This document shows, piece after piece, positions 1-12,504 of a DNA stretch of 64,000 nt (its first letter is position 1; every line of letters begins with the position of its first letter). The position numbers were made by a program, and so were the translations under genes. The stretch spans positions 124,001 to 188,000 of the forward strand of contig NW_026251767.1 of NCBI RefSeq assembly GCF_025024155.1. The letters run 5' to 3'. The notes under the pieces were generated by a model, which ran no database searches, was not told the DNA's origin, and saw only the letters and a program-made list of their open reading frames with translations. Origin of the DNA: Gamsiella multidivaricata. Its lineage: Eukaryota > Mortierellomycota > Mortierellomycetes > Mortierellales > Mortierellaceae.

Positions 1-1480
1 GGTTTATAGAGCACATACAGTTAATTCATTCGTTTCCGCCTCTACCTCCCGCCTGCTCTTCCAACATCTCCTCGGCAAAAACGAGGTCAGTCAGCACACA
101 CACGTATACATGTAAAACATACGCATACAGCCAATACAAACATGCACGACACACCTACACGCAAGATACAGTTGACATTCAGACATTCATATAACAATGT
201 ATGAACGTTTGTGGATTTGCTACTACTGTAGCGGATGCTACGAGTGAATACATGTCCATTTGTCCAAGCCGAGTTAGCCCCCGTCCAAGCGCAGAGAACT
301 TGTCATGCCCTGTCTTGGCCTGCCCTGTAACGGTTGAGTAGTAGCCCTCCCTCCATTTACTCGCACCCACCCCGATCCTTTTTTGGATCTCATTTTTCGC
401 CTCCTCTGGTTGGTCAATTCCCCTTTTTTCTCCGTCGATGGTTGGTTCCGCGCTTTTTTCCTCTCCACTGCTTCGGTATTATATTGTACAAACTGTCCCT
501 ATTGTATTAGAGAGATCTATTCAATGTTGCTCGTCTTCCCTTCTCTTCATCTACTCTTTTCTCCTTCTTCCATTTCCCCTCCTTCGTCTTCTCTTCTTCT
601 CTTCTTCTTTCTTCGTCTTCATCTTCTTCGTCAAAGACTTCTTCAGCTCCACCGTCTCTGTCACACCTTGTCCTCCTGCCTCCCCCCGGTCTAACTTCCT
701 CGCTCGCTCCCACTCCGCTTACTCTATCTCGCTCTATCCTACTCTATCCTCTACCTCGCTCCACCTCACTCCCACTCCTTCCCTTTCCCTCTCTCTCGTC
801 ACTCTCATCTCTCCTGCAGCGTCTGTCGCCTTTAGTTGCATCCCTGCCAATCCAACCCAAACACCTTTTTCGCTGTCTAACCTGCCACAAGGATTCTAAA
901 AAGGTGCTAGTCCACTTCTGTCTCGAAGTTTAACTGAATCAGATTATTTGTCCTACTCCACCTACAACTCCCCTCTAAATGGCATCCCATCGCACATCAT
1001 CACATCATACCCCGCACAACTCTCATCCTCTTCGCAATCAGAAGGTCAATCAACTGATCCGAATCTAGATCTGATTGTAAAGTGATCACACACCCTTGTC
1101 CCTCCATTTCAGGGCCGCCTCTTTTTTTTATTATTATTATCATTAAACAACCCTCTGTTCATTTGTCTTCCCCTAACGCACACCCTTTTTTTATACTCAG
1201 ATGAGGATGCCATTATGGTTCTGTCCTATCCCCGCCCACGTTTTTTCCATCTTTCATCTCCCGCAATTCCATGTGGCTTGAATTAACCGATCTCTTTTCA
1301 ACTGAATCCCGATCCCCCAGATTTCGACGCCTCGGGCTGCACCCTTTAAACCATCTGGCTTGGTCTCATCGGATCTCTGTTGGAATACAACCGTACAATC
1401 TGCAACCACTTCCCCCTCAGCAAAAAGAGCCGCCCATCCTGAGTTCTCTGAATCAAAAAAAGAGGACCAAAAAGCGTCCC
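1..1480. other. Upstream region of the Skn7 gene, no gene seen
   Basis: No convincing coding region. Roughly 430-900 is very C/T-rich on the + strand and gives long low-complexity reading frames (Leu/Ser/Phe/Pro only) that I treat as non-coding leader. CT-rich leaders of this kind precede several other genes in the window, so this is probably promoter and 5'UTR of the gene starting at 1481. The first 380 bases show nothing I recognise. Confidence 0.5.
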
Positions 1481-4400
1481 ATGGCTGTCCAAAGTCTACA
1501 AGAGTCGGTGATCACAGCCGCAAGTTCAGATGCAATAATGACTGCAGCTGAAGGTTTTCAATGCGCACTCGGCGAACCCGGTGCTAACGCAGCCACGCCC
1601 GGCAGTGGCGTTCCCGACTTTGTGAAGAAGCTTTACAGGCAAGTTGAGCCACTTAATCTCTGTGCTCTGGATGATCTACGTATTCTGTCTGCCTGATCCC
1701 TCTACCACTACATTGGTGCATTGGTACATCGATGCATTGCGAAGGAGTAAAATGAAAAAAAAATCTGACACAGCCACCCGTACCTGACCCAAACGAAGGT
1801 CTGCAATCTGACATCGAAAAAATTTTCATTTTTGTCTGAACAGGATGCTTGAGGAGAAAGAGCACGACCTTATAGTTTCGTGGGGCAGAAGTGGCGAGAG
1901 CTTTGTCGTCAAGGAGCCCAACGAATTTGCCAAGGTGATCCTGCCCAGGCATTTCAAGCACAACAACTTTGCCAGCTTCGTGCGCCAGCTCAACAAGTAC
2001 GATTTTCATAAGATCAAAACCACCGAAGACTCTGCAAGGCCATATGGCGACCAGGTATGAGCCCTCACTCATCCTTGAGTGCATGGCGCATTAGGATCTC
2101 TGTGCTGCGTAAGCCATGACATCTAATCTCTTTTCCTCTCGTTCGCCCATCTTCATTCTGCTGATGCAGGCCTGGGAATTCCAGCACCCAAAATTTCAGA
2201 TCGATAAGAGGGATCTTCTTGAAGAAATCAAGGTGTGTATCGAACATGATGAACAGCTCCCTCGGCCATGAATACCTCAGCGAATTGTTACTTACACGCT
2301 TCGCCCTGAAATCACTCCAATTAGCGAAAGACCCCGATCAACAAGAAAACATCTGCTGGCCAGACCTCCATCTCCTCCCCTGACCATTCCTCTATGGCGG
2401 AGGATTATCAGGCACAGTTGGATCTCATGGCGAAGACTCAAACTGAGATGCATGAGCAGCTGGGAAAGTACAAGTCGAAAATAGAGACTCAAGATAATCT
2501 CTTGCAGAATCTTCTCAAGGTCCTCGGCTATCAAAGCTCTGGTATATATCATCTGTTCATGCTCTCGCGCCCACACTTGACTGATTTTTGAAAAATGGAC
2601 TAACATCGCCTCTTTCTTTAAACAACGCTCTTAGAAAATGGAACGATAACGACAATACACAACTCAGGGACCTCAATGAAGGAAGGCAAGACCCTTAAGT
2701 CCAAGGCTCACTCTGCCTCGCGTTCAAGATTGTCTGGTCAAACAAACAAAGCCGACAATCAACAAGCGCAACAACATCTCGCGAACACCGCGTTCGCTCC
2801 CTCCTCCTCGCCGCCTATGGCGCAAACCATTCATCCCCTCATGACTGGAGGGACCGTATCCACGATACCAACGTCTACATCCTCAATGCCGACCACGACT
2901 CTCCCCCCTACATCCTCCATCTCTTCGACCTCGGCCTTCCAGTTTGCTCCAAAACTGTCTTCTGCCTCTTCAGGTTCATATTCACATTCACCCATGTGCC
3001 AGAACCCCAGCTTGGACGCTTCCAAAAATGTATCATATCAATCATCGCGGGCTCAACACAACTCGCAGCACCCAATGCAACGCCATAATGACCAACAACA
3101 ACATCAGCAGCTTCCGCATCATGATAACTACCAACAGCATTTCCAGCAACAGCGGCAACAGCAGCAACAGTTCGTGTCTAATGCTCCTCTCAGTGATCAG
3201 AATGCAAGGCCTCAACGGCCTAGCATCAGCATCCCAAACTGGTCGATGCCGCCGAAAGTATTGCTTGTGGAAGACGATGATATCAGCAGACGTTTGAGCT
3301 CTCGTCTACTTCAGATCTTTGGCTGCCCCTTTGATGTGGCGGAAGATGGAGTGGCCGCTGTTGGAAAGATGAGCCATCAGAAGTATGATATTGTGCTCAT
3401 GGTAAGTTGTTGTTCGCGTCTTGTAATTGCTTACAATTGGATTCAGCGAAAAAAAAAAAGAAAAAAAAAAGAAAAGCATGAAAACTCATCACGATGTGTT
3501 ATTGTATGCGAATATCATAGGACATCATGATGCCCAAGTTAGACGGTGTCTCTGCAACGACCCAGATCCGCCAGTTTGACGCCATGACACCCATTATCAG
3601 CATGACCTCGAACACCACAACTAATGATATAATGACCTACTTTGCGAATGGCATGAATGACATCCTCCCAAAGCCATTCTCCAAGGCCAGTCTGCTCAAC
3701 ATGCTTGAGAAGCATTGCCAGCATCTGCGATACCTAAAGCTGGGACCCAGTCTTATGGGGTTCGCTCCTAGTGGGTCGGATTCCAGTTCGGGCGAGCAGG
3801 AGAGTCGACTCATGCTGTCTCACCGCCAAGACGAACAATCTGGTTCAGAGACCATGAGCTTTTCCTTGTCGGGGTTCCAGGGACAAGAAGGGCTCCAGCT
3901 CGTTTCTGGAGACAAGGGTAGTAGCCCAGACCATCAGGGTCACCAGGGCAATCAGCGAGACGACATGGACAACCTGGGCCTGAGCCTGCAGCTTGGCCTT
4001 GGAGGCATGCTCATCCTTAACGGAGTGGACTCGTCCCTAAGCGGAGGCGTGGACGAGCAAGGAATGTACCCTCGACAGCCCCACCAGGGCGGTAGGAAGC
4101 ACGGAGTCGACCCCAACGAGAACAATCCTCAGTCCAATTATGGAATGTCGTCGATGGGTTATAACGACATGATGGATTCTCTCAGCCACGATGACAGTTC
4201 CAGCTCGTCCCTTTCTCCAGATCAGACCCATATTCGGCTGAGCCTTGTACATCCTTCCCAACAGCAGCAGCCGCTCCATCAGAATATGCAGGGACACCAG
4301 TCCAGCCATATGCCCTCGCCACCAAATTCCGGCCACCCTAACATCTCGACATCCTCGTCCAGGTACACGACCAATATGACCAACCACACCTCCTTCACCT

Positions 4401-4681
4401 CGGGGTCCAGCCCCTCAATGATGGAGCCTTATCTTACCGGACTCGAAGGCTCATATTCGCATCAACAATCTTCATCACAGCAACATCATGTACAGCGCCA
4501 CGGAAGCATTACATTGCTATCTATTAAATCCAACGATGGCATGGCTCATGCAATCGGCCTGACCAACCGCAACGTTGACTTTCATGACGGACTCGGTCTT
4601 GGGTATGGCATGGATCAGAGTGATTCCATGGATGCTCATGGAAGGAGGAAACGGGCCAAGATCGAAGAAGTCATCGAATAG
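1481..4681 (+). CDS. SKN7: Skn7/Prr1-type transcription factor (HSF DNA-binding domain plus response-regulator receiver)
   Basis: Six exons: 1481-1638, 1844-2054, 2170-2232, 2325-2541, 2635-3401, 3521-4681 (858 aa). Residues about 44-150 form an HSF-type winged helix ([23 protein letters not shown]). A coiled-coil stretch follows at about 165-215, then a Gln/Ser-rich linker. The receiver domain starts near residue 425 with the acidic pair in LLVEDDD; the expected phospho-acceptor is Asp473 (DIMMPKLDG), with Thr501 and Lys523 (LPKPF) completing the conserved set. A long Ser/Gln/His-rich tail follows. Skn7 is the terminal regulator of a fungal multistep phosphorelay for oxidative and osmotic stress and acts in the nucleus. 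The first intron starts with GC rather than GT (AG|GCAAGT); only that splice keeps the HSF domain in frame. The start is the first Met after in-frame leader sequence that lacks domain similarity. Identity is firm; exact N-terminus less so. Confidence 0.93.
1639..1843 (+). other. GC-AG intron inside the HSF domain
   Basis: The donor reads AG|GCAAGT and the acceptor CTGAACAG|GATG. Joining gives KKLYR-MLEE, the expected HSF helix. The neighbouring GT (CAA|GTTGAG) gives an immediate stop after splicing, so the GC donor is required. Confidence 0.85.
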
Positions 4682-5016
4682 TTTATTCCTCAACCTCTGT
4701 CTCCCCTTCTTCTCCTTTTGTAGTTATTGTAACCTTTCACGTCCCCACTTTCACCTCTTCCCCCCATACATACTGTACTATATATATTACATACATAAAG
4801 AGAAAAATAAAATTCCGATTTTAAAAATCATAATAACGTGACGAACACCCCGGATAGAATAATTTAACAGCGGTTCTACTGGCTTGGTTGATAATGCATC
4901 CTTGATAGACAAACGCAAACATAAGATAGTTCTATTTGCTTGATTTTTGCTGAAAAAAAAAGTAAAGCTGCAAGGAATACTTTTACTTCCTGACCACACA
5001 AGTATATCACAGCACT
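4682..5016. other. 3' region of SKN7 with AATAAA signal
   Basis: A short A/T-rich tail. AATAAA at 4806-4811 lies 125 bases after the stop and is a reasonable polyadenylation signal. Nothing else is recognised before the transposase remnant. Confidence 0.5.
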
Positions 5017-5550
5017 ATGTACTCTGAAGACCTCCGATGGCGAGCAGTTGTCCTTTTTAACATTATGGGCATGCACGAAAGCGATGTCACTACTTTGCTA
5101 GGGGTCTCAAGGCATTCTATCTTGAAGTGGGCCAGTGAGTAACAAAGTCAGTCGATGTGGCAAGAGTGACCAACCATCGTACCGTCTTTCTCACGTAATC
5201 TCAGCAGCTATGTTCAATACAACAGGCAGTGTGATGGCAGATAACTTCCGCCAAGTTCGACCCCGATGGCCAGAGGAAGTTTACGATTTCGTTCGCAAGT
5301 ACACCGCAGACCATCCTTGCTTTTTCTTGGAGGAGCTGCAGGATGGCATTCAGGCTGCCTTTCCAGAATTGACCAATACCTCAGTGCCGACTCTATGTCG
5401 TGCCCTGCGACATGATCTCAACATGACAAGAAAAAAGATACAGAAGCGAGCTCGCGAGGCACTTCCTCAAGAGATTGCGGACTTCAAGTATGGACTCAAG
5501 CCTTTTTTCAGTTACCAGGAGCAACTGGTCTTTATTGACGAAAGGCATGA
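5017..5550 (+). pseudogene. IS630/Tc1-like transposase, N-terminal remnant
   Basis: Exon 1 (5017-5134) encodes a helix-turn-helix start (MYSEDLRWRAVVLFNIMG). A GTGAGT donor follows. Exon 2 starts at about 5205 or 5208 (both acceptors keep frame) and continues with the second HTH-like block, ending at FSYQEQLVFIDE, which matches the region of the first catalytic Asp of the DDE core. After about 5545 the frame stays open, but the sequence stops resembling a transposase and runs antisense to the next ORF. The remaining DDE residues are absent, so the element is truncated at its 3' side and cannot be active. The exact breakpoint is inferred from loss of similarity. Confidence 0.65.
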
Positions 5551-6139
5551 CAGGAAGCTTTGCCAGATGACGAGCGTAATGAGTAAGAGTTATCGGCCCT
5601 ATCGCTTCCAAATTATCTTGATCCACTGCGTCGGCAATGAGTGTATGCGCCGCGTCCAGTCTTGCGCGAGTCGCGCGTTGGATAACGTTGGCTCTTCTTC
5701 CTGTACTACTGGCAACACCACCTCCAGTGGCCGTAAGATACGCATAAAGGTGAACAAAGACCTGGGTAGCATCACCATCCAGGCGTCGTGCCTCTGTACG
5801 CCAAGCTCTGACAAGCCGTTCTTTAAAGTTGCCCTCGTCCAGCTCTTGGTTGTTCTTCTGTGCGCTGTTGTGTGTTGGTTGGATGTATGGCTTTCCGCCT
5901 CCTGGCCACTTGAACCCGTTGGTATCAGCAATGCGGCGTTTGATGCGTTCCATTATCACCAGGAATGAGTCCTCGTCTAAATTATGTGTCCAGCCTTGAG
6001 GATCAGGAAGATCTTTCGTGGAGCGACATCGAATCTGGGGTTGCCCTTTGCGGGGGTGAAGCTTTATCTGAATAATCTGTGGTATCTCGAGCTCCGATGG
6101 GGAAAAGAGGGATGAAGAGGAGGCCGCAGGGGATGCCAT
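5545..6139 (-). pseudogene. Truncated unknown ORF facing the transposase remnant
   Basis: Reads from ATG at 6139: MASPAASSSSLFSPSELEIP, then a charged stretch and a helical segment (VFVHLYAYLTATGGGVASST). About 198 codons look like genuine protein by composition; the open frame then continues to 5393 only as the antisense of the transposase sequence. I do not recognise the family. It is probably an accessory gene cut where the IS630-like sequence begins. Whether it is expressed is unknown. Confidence 0.4.
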
Positions 6140-6318
6140 TGTAAGGACAAAGGAGTTGTCTGTGTGAAGTTTTTTCTATCGTGCATGTGCCAGCTTAATT
6201 TAAAATTCATTTCGACTGGGTGTCACTAATAGTTGACTCAGACCAAATAGTTTAAAATTATTTTATTATTTTTTATTGAAAGGCACAATACATACTATTA
6301 AGACTGGAGTAAATACAC

Positions 6319-6340
6319 TTTTTTTTTTTTTTTTTTTTTT
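6319..6340. repeat. T(22) homopolymer
   Basis: An uninterrupted run of about 22 T on the + strand, lying between the transposase/unknown ORF pair and the 3' end of the hexose transporter. It could be the oligo(A) scar of a retroelement or simple slippage; no further sign of a retroelement is seen. Confidence 0.6.
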
Positions 6341-6389
6341 GTGGGGGATACATCTCACTTCTAACTTCGTTTCCTAAGTTCCTATCATT

Positions 6390-8308
6390 TTACAGATAAT
6401 CCGTGCGAGGAGCAACACCCTTCTCGGCCATGATTTCCTCCACGGGACGGGCCCTTGTCTCGGGAACGAAGAACCAAATATAAAGGAAGCCGGCGGCGGT
6501 GATAGCGGCAAAGAGAATGAAGGTTCCGTTGCCGAGACCGTTGTTGAGCGAGGGAAAGACCAAGCCGATGACAAAGTTCGTACCCCAGTTTACGGCGGTG
6601 GCGACTGAGGAAGCGGGTGAAAGAGCGTAGGTCGGAAGCAACTCCGAAAGCAGCAACCAGGGGATGGGACCAAGACCGATAGCAAAGAAGGCAATGTACA
6701 AGAAGACGGAAACCACGACCAGGATGCCGACGTCAGTATAGGCACCAATGACCAACAGGATTGAGGAACCTGCGACACCAGCCAATGAGATCAACAAGAG
6801 TGTGCGGCGACCGGTTCGATCGACCAGGAAGACTGAAGCAAGAGTTGCGAGTAAGTTGCAGGCTGAGGTACCAACGGTGATGTACTTGGCATTATCAGCA
6901 CCAAAGACGTCACCCAGGAACGAGGTCGAATAGTAGATTAGACCGTTGATACCCGAAGCCTGCTGGAAGAAATGAACTATGATACCGATGATGGCAAGAC
7001 CCCTGCACTCGGACGAGAATAGGCGGAAAATACTGTAGTTATGAGGGGCGCCGGTGGCGGTAGCCGCGACAGGGGCCTCGGGGTCGACCTTGTAGGAGGC
7101 ATCTTCGAATGCAGAGTCACTGGCGGCTGGGCGGCCACCAGCGGTACCAGAGGAACGTCCCAAGAGCAGCTGAACCATGTCTGCGAACTCGTGCTCGACA
7201 TCTGTGCTGGTTCCACGCAACTTCTGAAGGGAGTGTCGAGCTTCCGGGAGACGATTCTTGGAGACGAGCCAGCGTGGGGACTCGACCAAGGACGGGAGCA
7301 TGAACAGCTGGATCATGGGAGGGATACCGTTGATGGCGAGGAGGATACGCCACAGGGGAGGACGACTAAGACCCAGGCCGATCAAGTTGGAGATCAAGAT
7401 ACCTACGACGATGAGGAGCTGGTACATGGTTCCCATGGCTCCACGGCCCTTGATGGTGGAGATCTCTCCAAGGTACGTGGGGGCGACGACACCACCGAGG
7501 CCGCAGGCGAATCCGACGATGATACGACCGACAATGAACTGGGCCTGATGATAGGTCAATCCAAGGAGGAGGGCACCGACGATGAAGAAGAGGTTGCTGA
7601 TGAACATGGTCTTACGACGACCGTAGATGTTCTGAACCGTGCCGCCCGACAGTCCACCGACGAGGGCTCCCAAACAGAAGGAACCGACAGCAAAACCCTG
7701 ATCAGAAGAACGGACGAATGGAAAGTTGGAGAGTTAGAAAGTTGAGTAAGATCTTACAGGCAGGACTCTGTATTGGGAAATCTTATCGGGCAGCCGTGCC
7801 GTTTCGCCAGTGGTTTTGCCACCAAGATTCGATGTTTCGTGTAACAGGACACTCCACACAGCACGGGCAGCACACAGCAGACCTGCGCACAAACAGCATT
7901 TGCCCCGATAACGATATGCTTCACAAACAAAACAAAAACAAACAATGATGATGATACAAATAATGCATAGTGGGTGAGCAAAATGCGTAATAATGAAGCG
8001 TACAAATAAAATAAAATAAAATATAATAAAATATAATAAATAAAAAAACGAACGACAACAACCATCGACTATGATGTATGTGATGTTGTGTGTATACATA
8101 CCCAGAGCAGATCAGAGTATTCAAAGCAATTGGGGAAGCCGCCTTCATTCGTGTAGGGCTGCTCACCACAGGCGCCATCGAAACCACGGATGGATTTCTC
8201 GGGGACGTTGGGGGAGCCGATTACGTAGCCGATCGAGAGCGAGGTTAATGAGGCCACTAGACCACAGTAAATCATGTAAGCCGGGAAGCCGGCCTCTCTT
8301 GAATCCAT
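6390..8308 (-). CDS. Hexose (glucose) transporter, MFS sugar porter family
   Basis: Two exons, 8308-8102 and 7697-6390 (504 aa), joined over a 404-bp intron with a GTATGT donor and CAG acceptor. Sugar-porter signatures: YGRRKTMF in the TM2-TM3 loop, VAPTYLGEIS near TM4, VESPRWL before the central loop, QQASGINGLIYYS in TM7 and a C-terminal FVPETRARPVEE. The first exon carries TM1 and the extracellular loop, which has two Cys (GACGEQPY, FPNCFEY). Expected role is uptake of glucose or related hexoses at the plasma membrane. Substrate cannot be fixed from sequence, although the QQxSGIN and PETR motifs fit hexose facilitators of the GLUT type. Upstream DNA (8310-8600) is GA-rich on the + strand, that is CT-rich in the sense direction, as at other starts here. 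Confidence 0.92.
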
Positions 8309-11300
8309 GGTGAAGAGTCTCTTGTTTAATAGGAGTCAGCAGAAGCGCACGAGGGACTGTATGGGTTCAATGGGGGTGGACGAATAGAGGAGGGGGATCG
8401 AGAGATTAGATGGGGTGGGGGATATAGATCGCGTCTAGTATACAGTCAAGAGGAGGATGCGATTAAATGGTGAGGGATGGATCAGAAGGAAGGAAGGACG
8501 AAGAATGAAAGAAGAGAGGGAGAAAGAGAAAATGAGGGGAATAAAAGAAGAAAAAAGGTGGAGAAGGCAGCAAGAACCACGAGACAGAACCTCATCGGGT
8601 AAGTGCCTCCTGAGACCCCAGAGGTGCGCCTGCAATAAACCTGGTCTGGATTCGAATTCGCAGCGGAGAGGAGATGTCCACCCAACTCTCCGTCCACCAT
8701 TGGCTGGACCCCACATGTCACGGATGCATTCCCCTGGGTATCCGCATCCTCATCCTCCAGCAGCCCCCAGTATGGGTCCCTTGCCTTGGAAGGACGGCAA
8801 AAAGGTAGCGGCGGCAGAAAAATTAATAGTACTTCCTAGAACGTACCCTCAACTCCGTGGGTTATCTTTGGCCGACCCTGTCATCATCGCACAGGAGGTA
8901 GACTACTACTCGTCCCCAGATCCAGCAACTGCAACTCTACAATTGAGCCCCGCTCCCAAGATACTTCTCCATTGCCTGCTCTGGATAATCGACCACATCT
9001 ATCATGCATTCGCCATGTTGACACCAACCAAATAAATCAATCCCCCATGTTCAATGTCGTATGCACAACACCCAACACAAATGCGTTCATCTAATTTGCT
9101 ATGCTCGCTCCCAGTCAAGGGGTCCTCTTCTACCAAACAAACATGTAGAGTATACAGGATCGGTCATTGAAAAACAAACGCAAAAAACCAGTAGAAGACG
9201 ACTATCTTTGTGCGTCTGGAATGTCTCACCCTGAAAGGAAACTGTATCCGAATCTGTATATATGATCCACTGCACGACCCAGAGCGGGGGATGGTCGGTG
9301 GAGGTTGTCCACCGAACAAAACCTGGCAAATCAGATTTTACAAATGTCAGGTCTTCCCCCACCCTTCACGCTTGGCGATTCGTGAGTTCGGGTGTTGTAT
9401 CACCAACCCCAACAGAGAGGAGGGGAAGGGATTGCTGGTGCCGAGAATCATCATGCATTCAAGACCAAGAGGGTCGCTTTCTTTATCTTGACAAGGATGG
9501 AAAGCGGGGTGATAAGAATCCTTCAATCATCATTCCCTCTCGGTTTATACATTCATTATGCGGCAAGAGACGCCACATGGCATGGTGCAAATACAGGTTC
9601 TCCGTCACGCTTTCCCTCCCACATCATCGCCTATCATTTGAGAGTCCAATTGTGACCAGTGTATGACAAGTCTGCACGTATAAGTCCGTCTTGCAAGTGC
9701 TTCTTACTCCACAACCCATACTTGGTGTGTTTTGGGAGCCAGCACAGCAATTGAGTGTGCTTTCAGACCTTTATCAAAGACCTTCTTCCTCCAATGCTGA
9801 GTTTCCACCTACCCTGGCATAGGACTTGATTTGCTATCTCGCACTGCGCGTTGTCAACAGTGAGTAGATAACGACTGCGAACCTTACTGTCAATTATCTC
9901 TCAGGGCGCAGTTGACCTTACGGGTAATATTAGCGACATATCCGTTGACCCTTGGGGAACCTGGTGGCTCTCGGCCAGTCACAAAGCCGTTCCGCTCAAA
10001 AGAGACATAGTGTGTCTGTTAGGGGATATTTTTATTCAGAAATGCTGTGTCCCCACGCAGTAAATGCGATAGACAGGCTGCAAGTTCTTTTTTCTGTCCA
10101 CACATCATGTCCAACCCTATTTTTATTAAGGATTTTCGCCCAGGGCGCACATCCTGCCATACATACAGTCAGTTTTGTTTATCGTCAAGGTGACAAATGT
10201 GGAGGAAGGTGCGTGTCAATGCGCAAAGAAAGAAAGGGGTGGGGGAAATGAAAACAATTACTCACATTGTTGATGTCCGAGGAGGGAAACACCATGCCAC
10301 ACTGCTTGAAACTCCAGTCAAAGATGAGAATCCGCCTGTATCCTGCCGGCATCGTATGATGTTCATATGTTCATATGTTCATAGCATGACCGTACAACTA
10401 AATTCTTTCAGTCGCCAGGGCTCTCTTTGTAGATTCTTAAATGTTGTAAAGTTGGCGAGGGGAAACCATAGTATGCAACGTCGTGTATCCGTTCCCATAT
10501 GTTTAAAGTCGTATGTCACTCCAAAGCTTCATCTTCAAGCCGAGCCATGGTCAAGCTCGTGTAGTGTGTGTATGGTGGGAGAAGGGGGGGGGGTTTGTAA
10601 GTTGTGAAAATAAGCATGGATAATACAATCCGGCCATTGCTCCATCTATTGATTGTCTAGAAGATGGACCTAGCCTTGTGGTAGTGGTTTGCATGCTTCA
10701 TTTCTTCGTCCTCTTTACGTGATTGTTGCATTTTAGTTTCTGGCGTGAGATGACGATGATCTTTAGGAAACAAATAAAAAAAGAAGGCGGTTAGAACATC
10801 AGATGATTGACCATAGCGGATAAAAAAGGCGCGAGGAATAGCATGAAGATGCGCGATCAAAGACGAGTGGAGGAAAACATGTCTGAGAGAAAAAGACGTG
10901 TGTGCAAGCCTTGGCTCCTTCAGGGGTATTTGCTCATGTTTCCTTTAATCCATACCATCGACGCGCTACATAATCAAGGTAAGAGTCTACATCCTTGAAA
11001 GCCGTGCAGGGACCACTTCGCCCAGTTTGATCATCACACATAGCCTTTTGCCAAGGGACCTAAGGTTGAGGCCAGGGGCCTACATAAGTTCTTGCGCGGG
11101 ACCGGTTGCAGCGGCTGACAGAGTCCCGCGTCTAAAACGGATGCTGGACTTCTACTTTTATTGAATTTCACCGCCTGGAAGGAAGCGAGCTCGAGGGGTT
11201 CTGTCAGGGAACCCAAGGTTGAGATCTAGATCTTACGGCAGAAGTCCGAGAGTTTGCTCTGGATACAGCGCAACACCATACTGTTCAAACCCGCCGGTAG

Positions 11301-12504
11301 CAATGCCTCTCTCCCTTGGCACTGGGTTTGGATCAGCTGGGCAAAACGCCAAAATTGAGACGCTGGTGCTCTCCGTGGGCTTGTTGGGTGTCATGTCATT
11401 CCGTTTATTGCCACTTTTGCAGCTGAACGGTCATATTTCTTATGAGTACGGCTTACTGGTCATATTTTATTACATTTGTTTGAGGCATGGAGTTTCGGAA
11501 TGTAATCAGCAAGGAGGTAAGAGCCAGTGTCCCATATTATGATCCTAGCATCGGTCTCAACGTGGCAACGCTGCCGCTGCGAGGATGAGTAGGAAGAACA
11601 AGAGGATGGGGGAGAAGGAGTGTCTTTGCCGATTGATGAAGAGGGTCGTGCTAGAATGTAGAGTGTCAATTGCAGGACGATTCCTCTCCAATTTCAACAG
11701 CTCACTAATCCTCTGTTTCTAAGAAGAGAATAAAGTGGCAACCTTTCTCTGTTTGTCCCTTAATTCCCTCCTACAATTGCCTGATGCAGCATCATTCTCC
11801 TGGTTAGTGTGCCAGCTCTTTCTCTTGTATTCTTGCCCAAACTGAAGAGCAGACTTTGGCAGACTTCAGACAAACATACGACCGGTGGATAGTGACAGAA
11901 GATCAGGCAGAGGCATCACAGGCATCAGGCCACTGGCTCAGTAGTCCAGGCAAGAAATTTTTTTAAACATCAGCTCTCTCAGGAACACAAAAAATATCAG
12001 GCCATCTCATTTGCGATCCTCTCTCCTGGGCAAAATGGTGCCACTCTACCGGGGCATGCACATGAACTGCCTCGGCTGATATAAAGCAAACGGTCGCATC
12101 CGCCTTCTTTGGTACGCGATTGCTGTCCACACGCCCTTTGTTCCTTCTCTCCTCTCTTCGCCATTCTCTCTCTCCACCCATTCTGCTTGCTGTCATTTCC
12201 TTTTCCGCCTATCCTTCTGTCTCTCTCGTATTCACAGGACACTTCTGCCAGCAAACTAGTTCGCCTACTACTCCACTTCTGTACAACTGGCGACCAAGAA
12301 GACAAAGGACACGCTTTTGCCAACCCTCCCCCCACATTTCATCACACTACAAATCAAAGAACGCATCTACACATCCACGGGAAGCACAGCGCCTTGACCC
12401 ATTCAAGAACTATCCCGCCTCCTTTTTTCACGGAAACCTAGCCCTTTGGAAGAAAAAAACATAAAAAAAGAGTCGTTCATTATCCCAGTCCGTGGTTTTA
12501 TCAT
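8309..12504. other. 4.2 kb without a recognisable gene
   Basis: Only short, mutually overlapping reading frames on both strands, none with family similarity or clear coding bias. 8310-8700 is the CT/GA-rich leader of the hexose transporter. 12100-12490 is CT-rich and probably the leader of the Insig gene. A small tandem repeat of ATGTTCAT lies at about 10361-10383. Non-coding RNA cannot be excluded, but I see no tRNA cloverleaf. Confidence 0.45.

Noticed and set aside
383..899. Overlapping Leu/Phe/Ser ORFs resembling membrane proteins
   Set aside because: They are translations of a CT-rich low-complexity leader; hydrophobicity is a by-product of TTC/CTT codons.
7041..7745. 234-codon + strand ORF
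   Set aside because: Antisense of the hexose transporter, Asp/Gly/Thr-rich composition typical of a shadow frame.
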